A program made the position numbers and the translations under genes. 6,574 bases of DNA. Origin: an uncultured Clostridia bacterium. Its GTDB lineage: Bacteria; Bacillota; Clostridia; Oscillospirales; Oscillospiraceae. The DNA is taken from positions 1 to 6,574 of the forward strand of contig CALEQS010000021.1 in assembly GCA_937907975.1 (NCBI GenBank), in the 5' to 3' direction. Within the stretch, counting starts at the first letter, position 1. The number at the start of each line of letters is the position of its first letter. This document shows, piece after piece, positions 1 to 4,824 of the stretch. The notes below the pieces were generated by a model. It saw only the letters and a list, made by a program, of their open reading frames with translations, did not search any database and had not been told where the DNA came from.

Positions 1-24
1 AGGCATATTTCTTTCTCGGGCTCA

Positions 25-39
25 CCCCACACAGTGGGG
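25..39. repeat. Small perfect hairpin at window start
   Basis: A 6-bp perfect stem (CCCCAC at 25-30, GTGGGG at 34-39) closes a 3-nt loop. No T-tract follows, so it is not a convincing terminator. It lies just left of repeat copy A and could be the end of an upstream transcription unit or part of the repeat's flank. Positions 1-56 hold no recognisable gene. Confidence 0.4.
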
Positions 40-56
40 AATCACCCCTTGAGGGA

Positions 57-175
57 AAGGTGGTGAGCGAAGCGAACCGGATGAGGTGGCGACAAAAGGA
101 AAGCTGTCCTGGACTTGCCCCCTCATCAGTCACGGCTTACGCCGTGCCAGTCCCCCCCCCCGAGGGGAAGCCTTT
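57..175 (+). repeat. Structured intergenic repeat, copy A (inverted partner at 1435-1539)
   Basis: This segment matches the reverse complement of 1435-1539. The central 53 nt (77-129) align without gaps to the reverse complement of 1470-1522, with 49 identities; all four differences are transitions. Both copies end in AAAGG/CCTTT termini. The outer arms differ in sequence but keep hairpins in the same places: CACGGC/GCCGTG around 131-146 here, and CGCC/GGCG around 1458-1468 in the partner. A run of ten C residues (152-161) is longer here than in the partner. There is no coding capacity. It resembles the short palindromic, MITE-like repeats scattered between genes in gut clostridia, but the family name is unknown to me. 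It ends about 40 bp before the DnaC-like start codon. Confidence 0.85.
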
Positions 176-213
176 GAGAGTCTGTATTGAGCCCATCCCC
201 AAAGGAGGTACCC

Positions 214-1203
214 ATGGCATATACATCCGAAGTGATCCACCGCGCGAGCCAGGTTTTGGAGCGCCGCCGCACGGCGCTGAAATCCCAGCAGAGGGCCCTG
301 CGCGCGGAGGTCTATGAGCGCATCCCGGAGGTGCGCGCCATTGACGGCCGCCTGCGGGCGGGGATGCTGGCGCTGACCGCCGCCGCCCTTGACCACGGCA
401 CCGACCCGGCCCCCCGGGTGGCGGACATCCGCGCCCAGAACGCCGCGCTTCGGGAGCGCCGGGCAGAGCTGCTGACCCAGAACGGCTTTGAGCCGGACTG
501 CCTGGACGACAGGCCCTTCTGCCCGGACTGCGAGGACCGGGGCTGGATCGGCACCCGTATGTGCTCCTGCCTGAAGGAGCTGTGCGCCCAGGAGCAGATC
601 AAGAGCCTGTCCTCCCTGCTGGATCTGGGTGAGCAGAGCTTCGAGAACTTCTCGCTGGACTGGTACTCCACCGCCTACGACGAGGAGCTGGGCCTGTCCC
701 CCCGGGAGAACATGGTCATGGTGGAGAAAATCTGCCGCAACTACGCGGAGAAGTTCGGAAAATTCCTGATCCACAACCTGTTTCTGACCGGTGATCCGGG
801 ACTGGGCAAGACGTTTCTGTCCGCCTGCATCGCCCGGGTGGTCAGCGACAAGGGGTTCAGCGTGGTGTATGACACCGCCGTGACCATCTTCACCAACTTT
901 GAGGATGCCAAGTTCGGCCGGGACGACAACGCCGACGAGGCGGTGCACCGCTACCTGAGCTGTGACCTGCTGATTCTGGACGATCTGGGCAGTGAGCTGA
1001 CCTCTACCATGAGTCAGTCCGCCCTCTACACCCTCATCAACACCCGGCTCATGGAGGACAGGCACACGGTCATCTCCTCCAACCTGTCGCTGGACGAGAT
1101 CCACCGCCGCTATCAGCCCATGATCGCCTCCCGTCTGGAGGGCGAGTACCGGGAGCTGACCTTCGTCGGGCAGGACATCCGCCTGCTGAGGAAAAATTCA
1201 TAA
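214..1203 (+). CDS. DnaC/DnaI-like AAA+ ATPase (replicative helicase loader type)
   Basis: The product is a 329-aa cytoplasmic ATPase of the DnaC/DnaI/IstB family, which in bacteria loads the replicative helicase onto DNA. The N-terminal third is charged and helical. A cysteine cluster follows (C103, C106, C117, C119), spaced like a zinc-binding site and reminiscent of the zinc-binding N-domain of DnaI. The ATPase domain carries Walker A GDPGLGKT at 193-200, Walker B LLILDDLG at 252-259, a sensor-1-like ISSNLS at 287-292 and an arginine-finger candidate R307 in ASRLEGE. The ATG at 214 was chosen because AAAGGAGG ends 5 nt upstream; the in-frame TTG at 187 has no such site. A strong terminator follows immediately. 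No IS21 istA transposase gene is next to it, which favours a helicase loader over a transposition ATPase. Unusually, repeat elements bracket the gene, so any original operon partner upstream has been separated from it or lies outside the window. Confidence 0.9.
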   Translation: MAYTSEVIHRASQVLERRRTALKSQQRALRAEVYERIPEVRAIDGRLRAGMLALTAAALDHGTDPAPRVADIRAQNAALRERRAELLTQNGFEPDCLDDRPFCPDCEDRGWIGTRMCSCLKELCAQEQIKSLSSLLDLGEQSFENFSLDWYSTAYDEELGLSPRENMVMVEKICRNYAEKFGKFLIHNLFLTGDPGLGKTFLSACIARVVSDKGFSVVYDTAVTIFTNFEDAKFGRDDNADEAVHRYLSCDLLILDDLGSELTSTMSQSALYTLINTRLMEDRHTVISSNLSLDEIHRRYQPMIASRLEGEYRELTFVGQDIRLLRKNS

Positions 1204-1213
1204 GAGAATGATG

Positions 1214-1250
1214 CCCGCCCGCCTGTTTGGAAACAGACGGGCGGGTTTTT
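1214..1250 (+). terminator. Intrinsic terminator of the DnaC-like gene
   Basis: A 15-bp stem with one mismatch (arms 1214-1228 and 1231-1245) is very GC-rich at its base and is followed directly by TTTTT (1246-1250). It begins 10 nt after the stop codon, so it almost certainly ends the DnaC-like transcript. Confidence 0.9.
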
Positions 1251-1279
1251 GCGGCCTGTAAGTTTGCAGGGCACTAAAC

Positions 1280-1403
1280 CTTGGCTCTCCCTCCGGGAGA
1301 GCTGGCTGCGCCGTAGGCGCAGACTGAGAGGGCCTTTTACAGACCTGTCAATGCATCGCCCTCTCAGGCGCTTCGCGCCAGCTCCCCCAAAGGGGGAGCC
1401 AAG
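1280..1403. repeat. 124-bp palindromic MITE-like element
   Basis: The two ends are long imperfect inverted repeats. The left arm starts CTTGGCTC and the right arm ends GAGCCAAG. Each arm contains two nested hairpins (CTCCCTCCGGGAG and GCGCCGTAGGCGC on the left; GGCGCTTCGCGCC and CTCCCCCAAAGGGGGAG on the right), then GAGAGGGC or its complement. A short unique centre (about 1334-1366) separates the arms. The 8-mer CCTGTAAG occurs just outside both ends (1255-1262 and 1410-1417), but 6-17 nt away from the element, so it is not a clean target-site duplication. The hairpin-hairpin-CTGA(T)GAGGG layout is shared with repeat copies A and A', suggesting one superfamily. There is no coding capacity. 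Confidence 0.8.
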
Positions 1404-1434
1404 TCTCAACCTGTAAGCTGTCAGCGCCGCACCC

Positions 1435-1539
1435 AAAGGCTTCCCCTCGGGGGCTGTCGCCGTAGGCGGCTGATGAGGGGGCAGGTCCAGGACAGTTTTT
1501 CTTTCGTCGCCACCTCATCCGGCCCTTCGGGCCACCTTT
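1435..1539 (-). repeat. Structured intergenic repeat, copy A' (inverted relative to copy A)
   Basis: This is the inverted partner of 57-175. Its core at 1470-1522 is 49/53 identical to the reverse complement of 77-129. Its outer hairpins are GGCCC/GGGCC at 1521-1533 and CGCC/GGCG at 1458-1468. The right boundary CCACCTTT ends at about 1539, where the sequence changes to codon-like DNA (see the remnant at 1541-1670). Together with copy A it brackets the DnaC-like gene, its terminator and the 124-bp element. Confidence 0.85.
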
Positions 1540-1540
1540 A

Positions 1541-1670
1541 TTATGCCCCTTACTATGGCGTCAATCTGGACGGCAGCTGCAACGCCATTTACGGCACGAC
1601 GCCGGACTATGAGCCCAATGCCGCAGCCGCACTGACGGACTGCCTTGCGCTCATCCGGCAGGGCGGCTGA
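1541..1670 (+). pseudogene. Start-less coding remnant next to repeat A'
   Basis: An open frame ends with TGA at 1668-1670 and encodes about 43 residues that read like real protein (YYAPYYGV..., a C-x9-Y region and an Ala-rich helix). From the repeat boundary onward this frame contains no ATG, GTG or TTG. The only upstream ATG in frame (1473) lies inside repeat A' and has no ribosome binding site. The simplest reading is that repeat A' inserted into, or a deletion removed, the 5' part of a gene, leaving its 3' end. Alternatively it is a short ORF using the repeat-supplied ATG, giving 65 aa. It stops 24 nt before the next gene's ATG, which suggests the two were once co-transcribed. I do not recognise the protein family. 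Confidence 0.4.
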
Positions 1671-1694
1671 ACCTTTGGACAGGAGGGAGTTTCG

Positions 1695-1964
1695 ATGCGT
1701 TTCGCGGACGATGACCCCAGGCTGCGCCGGCTGCTGCGGGCCAACAACATCTTCTTTTTGATTGCTTTCGTGCTGAACCGGGTCCTGCCCTGGCTGCTGT
1801 ATTTCGCGCTGATTTTCTGGATCTTTGTCCTGATCTGCCTGATCCGCCGGGATTGGCAGGTGCGGCGGCTGTCCTTCGCCACCGTCTTTTACGGGGTGCT
1901 GGCCTTTGCGGTGGCCGGGCTGGTCGCACATGCGACATTCTATTCTGTTGCACTGCTCAATTAA
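1695..1964 (+). CDS. Small membrane protein, hypothetical
   Basis: The product is an 89-aa protein of unknown function. AGGAGGGAG (1681-1689) lies 5 nt before the ATG at 1695. The N-terminus is polar and Arg-rich (RLRRLLR, 10-16 region). It is followed by a strongly hydrophobic stretch at about 18-50, long enough for one tilted or two short membrane segments, then an Arg-rich loop (RRDWQVRR, 51-58) and a second hydrophobic segment at about 61-86. By the positive-inside rule both Arg clusters would face the cytoplasm, which favours a hairpin plus a final membrane span. It is probably the last gene of a small unit whose upstream member is now broken by a repeat. A bidirectional terminator follows 16 nt after the stop. 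I see no promoter directly upstream. The family was not recognised. Confidence 0.75.
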   Translation: MRFADDDPRLRRLLRANNIFFLIAFVLNRVLPWLLYFALIFWIFVLICLIRRDWQVRRLSFATVFYGVLAFAVAGLVAHATFYSVALLN

Positions 1965-1979
1965 ACAAATAAACAAAGG

Positions 1980-2022
1980 CCGCCCCCGCGCACTGGTCAA
2001 ACAGCGCGCGGGGGCGGTTTTT
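1980..2022. terminator. Bidirectional intrinsic terminator between convergent genes
   Basis: A perfect 12-bp GC stem (arms 1980-1991 and 2006-2017) with a 14-nt loop is followed on the + strand by TTTTT (2018-2022). On the - strand the same stem is followed by a T-rich run (complement of AAACAAATAAACAAAGG, 1963-1979). It therefore serves both the membrane-protein gene and the NimA-like gene, whose stop codon is only 12 nt away. Confidence 0.9.
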
Positions 2023-2033
2023 CGTCTATTGGG

Positions 2034-2516
2034 TCAGTCCCGGTCATTGACCCGGCGTTTGGCCGTGCAGGACTCCACTTGGATCTTGTAGACCACCGTG
2101 TTGGCCAGATGCACCGGGTTGAAAGTCTGCGCCTCAATGCCGTAGTGGGCCAGCAGAGCCGCCAGCAAGGCTTCCTTTTCCTCCTCGGCGGCGGGCTCAA
2201 TGGTGCCCTGACCGATCACGCTCTCATAGGCGTAGCTGGCGGTACAGGACTCCGCCCCGGCAGGCCGAAGCAGGGCGTGGCCGCCGTCCACCTCAAAGGT
2301 GACGTGAGGGTCACGGACGATCACCTCATGCTTGGTGCCCTCCCTGGAGCCGTGGAAGAACAGCACCAGACGGCCGTCCTCCTCCTGAAAGCCAAAGTTG
2401 ACCGGCAGGACATAGGGGTAGTTGCCATTGTTCAACGCAATGCGCAGCACCTCCGCCCGGCCCAGAATGGCCAGGATCTCATTTTTGTCCGTGATCTCAC
2501 GTTCTTTTCTGCGCAT
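2034..2516 (-). CDS. NimA-like pyridoxamine 5'-phosphate oxidase-fold flavoprotein
   Basis: The product is a 160-aa cytoplasmic protein of the PNPOx-like split-barrel superfamily, closest in pattern to the NimA/nitroimidazole-resistance group. These bind flavin as dimers, and some reduce 5-nitroimidazoles; the natural substrate here is unknown. Visible family signatures are the start RRKEREITD, PYVLPVNFGF at 34-43, FFHGSREGTKHE at 53-64 with the conserved His55, FEVD at 74-77 and YESVIGQG at 97-104. Length is typical for the family. The ATG at 2516 is preferred because GGAGGGG lies 7 nt upstream and the preceding in-frame 23 codons run through a terminator-like hairpin. The gene has its own promoter (2663-2691) and a structured leader. 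The function call is at family level; it does not by itself show metronidazole resistance. Confidence 0.85.
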   Translation of the reverse strand: MRRKEREITDKNEILAILGRAEVLRIALNNGNYPYVLPVNFGFQEEDGRLVLFFHGSREGTKHEVIVRDPHVTFEVDGGHALLRPAGAESCTASYAYESVIGQGTIEPAAEEEKEALLAALLAHYGIEAQTFNPVHLANTVVYKIQVESCTAKRRVNDRD

Positions 2517-2549
2517 AGATAGTCCCCTCCAGAAGTAAGAAATAAAAAG

Positions 2550-2576
2550 AAGAGCACTTGCAAAGCAAGTGCTCTT
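2550..2576 (-). terminator. Perfect hairpin with U-tract in the NimA-like leader (terminator or attenuator)
   Basis: A perfect 12-bp stem with a 3-nt loop (arms 2550-2561 and 2565-2576) is followed on the - strand by CTTTTTATTT. It lies 33 nt upstream of the NimA-like ATG and downstream of that gene's apparent promoter. It may end read-through from the nuclease gene, or act as an attenuator of the NimA-like gene. On the + strand it is followed by TTTTCT, but no + strand gene leads into it. Confidence 0.7.
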
Positions 2577-2596
2577 TTCTGTCATACCTGGCCAGC

Positions 2597-2628
2597 ATAG
2601 ATTTTTTACTTTTTCCGCAAAAATCTAT
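2597..2628 (-). repeat. AT-rich leader hairpin upstream of the terminator-like stem
   Basis: A 10-bp perfect stem (arms 2597-2606 and 2619-2628) has a 12-nt loop. It lies in the same predicted leader RNA as the hairpin at 2550-2576, so the leader folds into two successive stems. I see no overlap that would make it an obvious antiterminator, and no named riboswitch was recognised. Confidence 0.45.
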
Positions 2629-2662
2629 ATGAAAATCTGCACTTAAGCTATCTTTTGTAAAC

Positions 2663-2691
2663 ATTATAGCATAGATGTGAAGGTGTGTCTA
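2663..2691 (-). promoter_or_regulatory. Sigma-A-type promoter for the NimA-like gene
   Basis: On the - strand, TAGACA (2686-2691) and TATAAT (2663-2668) are separated by exactly 17 nt. The -10 is consensus and the -35 matches 5 of 6. Predicted transcription starts near 2656, giving a leader of about 140 nt before the ATG at 2516. The -35 and much of the spacer lie in a 19-bp repeat also found at 3916-3934. Confidence 0.7.
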
Positions 2692-2692
2692 T
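2674..2692 (+). repeat. 19-bp direct repeat, left copy
   Basis: GATGTGAAGGTGTGTCTAT here matches 3916-3934 at 18 of 19 positions (T/C difference at position 11). The pair bounds the DUF1016-type nuclease gene and its flanks, a block of about 1.24 kb. This copy supplies the -35 region of the NimA-like promoter. Confidence 0.7.
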
Positions 2693-2812
2693 GACGGTCT
2701 GAATTATTTAAGCCTTCATTTGGAATTTAAAACTTTGCTGTTCTCTATGCAATATTTACATGAACAAGCACAAGAATTTTCATATACCCTACATTCAATA
2801 CACCCTTTATCT
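2693..2812. other. AT-rich intergenic stretch, no gene seen
   Basis: This is the 3' flank of the nuclease gene: AT-rich with stops in all frames. No convincing terminator stem with a U-tract follows the nuclease stop codon here, so its transcript may run on to the hairpin at 2550-2576. Confidence 0.5.
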
Positions 2813-3814
2813 TTAAGTTTGAATGCGCTTTTGAATATCTTCTACGGATGGCAGTTCTTTCTCCAGTTCCTCCGGCAGATCACTGGTGATCTGATACGCG
2901 CTGACACCGATGGGCTTACTCATGTCCTTGAGCGAGTACTCTGCCACGATATCGTTCTTGCTCTTGCAGCGGAGCAGACCAACAGAGGGATTATCCTGCT
3001 CTTTCTTGAGAATACCATCCACAGCGGAAAGGTAGAAGTTGAGCTGTCCCGCATATTCCGGCTTAAACTCTCCTGTTTTCAGCTCGATCACCACATAACA
3101 GCGGAGATTCAGATTGTAAAACAGCAAATCAATGTAGAAGTCATCTCCGCCCACATTGAGGTGATATTGGTTTCCTAGAAACGCAAACCCCGTCCCCAAC
3201 TCTAACAGCAATCGTGTGACATCCTTGACCAGTGCCTGTTCAATATCACGCTCCACCATATCTTCTTTAAATGGAATGAAGTCAAAGATATATGGGTCTT
3301 TCATTGTCTGTACCGCAAGCTCGCTCTGCGGTGCGGGCAGCCGCACTTCAAAATTAGAAACCTTGTTCGCCAGCACCTGCCGCTGATAGAGGCCGCTTTC
3401 AATTTGATGAACCAGTACATTGCGCGACCAACCGTTCTGCGCGGCTTCTTTGGCATACCAGATATGTTCGTCTGCTTCCTTGACCTTATCCATCAACGCA
3501 ATATGGTGATACCAGGTAATTTGTGCAAGCGCCGCTTGCACAATTTCAGCATCAGGAAAGCGCAGAGCGAATTTTGCCATATATTTCAGATTTCGCACGG
3601 AATAGCCCGTTGCATTCGGAAAGGATAACTTGATGTCAGCCGCAAGGTTTTCAACAAATTTGTTCCCCCACGTTTTGTGCTCATTGATGACCGTGCCAAT
3701 GGAGTGGTACAGCAGCAGCAGTTCGCGATTCACACTAACTGTGGCACGGTATTGTGCTGTGCGGATCTCTTGCTTAATAGACTCAACAACACTGATATAC
3801 TCGTTGGAATTCAT
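2813..3814 (-). CDS. DUF1016/YhcG-family PD-(D/E)XK nuclease-domain protein
   Basis: The product is a 333-aa predicted cytoplasmic nuclease-superfamily protein. The N-terminal half (about 5-150) is the helical DUF1016_N region, with a VNRELLLLYHSIG-type helix and the ITWYHHIALMDKV segment typical of the family. The C-terminal half (about 170-320) is the PD-(D/E)XK domain. Its motifs are DFYIDLLFYN with D229, VIELKTGEF with E244 and K246, and GQLNFYL with Q257. All expected catalytic-type residues are present, so it looks intact, and length is normal for YhcG proteins. The ATG at 3814 follows an AGAGGTGAG region at a somewhat long spacing; the upstream GTG at 3829 has no good site. Relatives are scattered, often next to restriction-modification or other accessory genes, and the biological role is poorly defined. 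No methylase or specificity subunit is in this window. A weak promoter candidate lies at 3854-3882. Confidence 0.9.
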   Translation of the reverse strand: MNSNEYISVVESIKQEIRTAQYRATVSVNRELLLLYHSIGTVINEHKTWGNKFVENLAADIKLSFPNATGYSVRNLKYMAKFALRFPDAEIVQAALAQITWYHHIALMDKVKEADEHIWYAKEAAQNGWSRNVLVHQIESGLYQRQVLANKVSNFEVRLPAPQSELAVQTMKDPYIFDFIPFKEDMVERDIEQALVKDVTRLLLELGTGFAFLGNQYHLNVGGDDFYIDLLFYNLNLRCYVVIELKTGEFKPEYAGQLNFYLSAVDGILKKEQDNPSVGLLRCKSKNDIVAEYSLKDMSKPIGVSAYQITSDLPEELEKELPSVEDIQKRIQT

Positions 3815-3853
3815 TAGCACGCTTCTCACCTCTGTAATCTGTAAACTAAATTA

Positions 3854-3882
3854 ATTATCTGAAACCGATTCATATATTGCAA
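3854..3882 (-). promoter_or_regulatory. Candidate promoter of the DUF1016-type gene
   Basis: On the - strand, TTGCAA (3877-3882) and GATAAT (3854-3859) are 17 nt apart. The -10 matches 5/6 and the -35 only 4/6. It lies 40 nt before the preferred start codon. An alternative pair in the repeat copy at 3916-3934 (TAGACA, then TACCAT) has a poorer -10. Confidence 0.35.
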
Positions 3883-3915
3883 GCAAAACAGGTATCAACT
3901 GCAGATGGTAGTGCG

Positions 3916-3934
3916 GATGTGAAGGCGTGTCTAT
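3916..3934 (+). repeat. 19-bp direct repeat, right copy
   Basis: This copy is 18/19 identical to 2674-2692, in the same orientation. It lies between the nuclease gene and the HTH gene's stop codon. Downstream (on the - strand) it lacks the TATAAT that makes the left copy a promoter. Confidence 0.7.
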
Positions 3935-3962
3935 AATCGGGCAGTCAGTTGTACCCCGCCGC

Positions 3963-4514
3963 TCAGGGAGCGTTATACTGCCGCAGGTAATTCAGCGTTT
4001 TCCGAGCTGTGCTCAGACTCACTTTTGAACAGTCCTGATGCGTGAGCCATGCGTTCAGGTTTCCGGGATTCAGGTTCAAGTCATGGTAGATGCGATAATT
4101 GCTGACATGCTTTTGTTCCTGCAATTCCCGCACCCGCTTGTGCATCAGCATTTTTGTATGGTCATCAGCCTGCTGTCGGTCACGCACACTGACATAGGAG
4201 CACCACCGCTTGTGATAGCCATTCTCTGCATCCTGCATTGTGTCCAGCGCCTGCTCCAAGGCGGCACCGGTTAGTGTCAGAAATGGCCAGCGCGCAAATT
4301 CCTGTCCCACAGACGGAAACCGCCGAAAAAGATTGGTTCTCTGCTGCGGATCGTAGACCAGTGCCACATAGAGGCAGAGCGGCTGGAGCAGACGGGGATT
4401 CTCAGGCAGTTCCTTGGCCAGCTGGTGGGGCGCAGTCCGGTCATTGATGGACAGATTCTGCAGAGTTCGTTGTAAGAATGTCCGAAAGCTCAATTTTCTC
4501 ACGGTCTGTGCCAC
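3963..4514 (-). CDS. Helix-turn-helix domain protein, hypothetical, partner of the truncated gene
   Basis: The product is a 183-aa soluble protein. Residues 1-110 are helical with no motif I can name (NPRLLQPLCLYVAL at 39-52). Residues about 110-135 are charged (DRQQADDHTKMLMHKRVRELQEQ). The C-terminus (137-178) reads as a helix-turn-helix of XRE type: VSNYRIYHDLNLNPGNLNAWL, then a KVSLSTARKTLNYL helix. The start is GTG at 4514, overlapping the upstream frame by 16 nt, with AGGAA 8 nt ahead; this arrangement implies translational coupling. I recall similar HTH-ended proteins paired with nucleotidyltransferase-like genes in Firmicutes, resembling toxin-antitoxin or abortive-infection pairs, but that is memory and inference. 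No clear terminator follows the TGA at 3963. Confidence 0.7.
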   Translation of the reverse strand: MAQTVRKLSFRTFLQRTLQNLSINDRTAPHQLAKELPENPRLLQPLCLYVALVYDPQQRTNLFRRFPSVGQEFARWPFLTLTGAALEQALDTMQDAENGYHKRWCSYVSVRDRQQADDHTKMLMHKRVRELQEQKHVSNYRIYHDLNLNPGNLNAWLTHQDCSKVSLSTARKTLNYLRQYNAP

Positions 4515-4690
4515 CTCACAAATTCCTGATAGCTGATCTCGAACTCCTGCTTCGCACGATCACTCAGCATTCCCTGCTCCACCAAGTCCGCACTTTCCTC
4601 CAACTGCATCCAGTCCAGCGCTTCGAGCACTTTTGGGGTCGCAATGTCCGCCAGATCTTTGTCGCGCCCCGCCGCCAGCTTAGATACTCT

Positions 4691-4742
4691 ATATGTAATC
4701 ATATATTCAATAATACTATTACTAAATATATGATATACATAT
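4691..4742. repeat. 52-bp AT-rich imperfect palindrome
   Basis: The arms 4691-4715 and 4717-4742 are complementary apart from about three mismatches and one 1-nt bulge; the outermost ATATGTA/TACATAT pairs are perfect. It is almost all A/T. It sits exactly where the nucleotidyltransferase-like remnant loses coding character, and its right arm contains the -10 of a minus-strand promoter. It could be a cruciform-prone site, the end of a lost element, or an operator. Confidence 0.6.
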
Positions 4743-4753
4743 GATTTTGACAA
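4725..4753 (-). promoter_or_regulatory. Promoter reading into the truncated gene / HTH unit
   Basis: On the - strand, TTGTCA (4748-4753) and TATATT (4725-4730) are 17 nt apart, each matching the sigma-A consensus at 5 of 6. Transcription would start near 4718 inside the palindrome and reach the in-frame ATG at 4702, though that ATG has no ribosome binding site. This would keep the HTH gene expressed despite the truncation. Confidence 0.5.
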
Positions 4754-4824
4754 GCGGTATTTAGTCAAGTGCTCTGAAAATACAAAAGCTCTGAAAGCAG
4801 AAATGTTCAGCATCCATCTTTCGC

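Larger units (their letters stand above)
4499..4813 (-). pseudogene. 5'-truncated nucleotidyltransferase-like gene (C-terminal remnant)
   Basis: The frame ending at 4499 encodes SKLAAGRDKDLADI and a further 50 or so residues up to EFVRWHRP. The lysine/arginine-glycine-K-D-L-x-D-I pattern resembles the region near the C-terminus of DUF6036/AbiEii-type nucleotidyltransferase-fold proteins, where a KDxxD motif follows the catalytic domain. The catalytic GS...DxD part is absent. Upstream of about 4690 the sequence turns sharply AT-rich, and the residues it encodes (ISAFRAFVFSEH..., YHIFSNSIIEYM) look non-native. The longest frame starts at 4813 (104 aa); an internal ATG at 4702 would give 67 aa. 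The downstream HTH gene overlaps it, so a coupled operon was probably truncated by a deletion or insertion near 4685. Family assignment is tentative. Confidence 0.5.

Noticed and set aside
60..317. Plus-strand 85-codon frame through repeat copy A into the DnaC-like gene
   Set aside because: It runs through a non-coding structured repeat and then out of frame inside a well-supported gene; low-complexity proline-rich translation.
130..1104. Long minus-strand open frame (324 codons) opposite the DnaC-like gene
   Set aside because: It is a GC-driven antisense shadow: it has no ribosome binding site or recognisable domain, and the plus-strand frame has clear Walker motifs.
214..1203. DnaC-like ATPase as an IS21-type istB transposition gene
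   Set aside because: No istA-like transposase frame lies upstream and no IS21-type ends are seen; the cysteine cluster and helical N-domain fit a helicase loader better.
1255..1417. CCTGTAAG pair as a target-site duplication of the 124-bp element
   Set aside because: The copies are 6 and 17 nt away from the element ends, so they do not abut it; more likely chance or part of an older, longer repeat.
57..1539. Repeats as a CRISPR array
   Set aside because: There are only two long copies in inverted orientation with a gene between them; no regular short repeat-spacer pattern and no cas genes.
1515..2000. Minus-strand frames of 91-161 codons across 1515-2000
   Set aside because: They cross the membrane-protein gene, a repeat and a terminator, with Arg/Gln-rich translations typical of antisense GC-rich DNA.
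2079..2522. Plus-strand 147-codon frame opposite the NimA-like gene
   Set aside because: The minus-strand protein has family signatures and a proper ribosome binding site; the plus frame has neither.
2517..2585. Upstream in-frame start (2585) of the NimA-like gene, adding 23 residues
   Set aside because: Those codons would lie in the terminator-like hairpin, have no ribosome binding site, and precede the typical family N-terminus.
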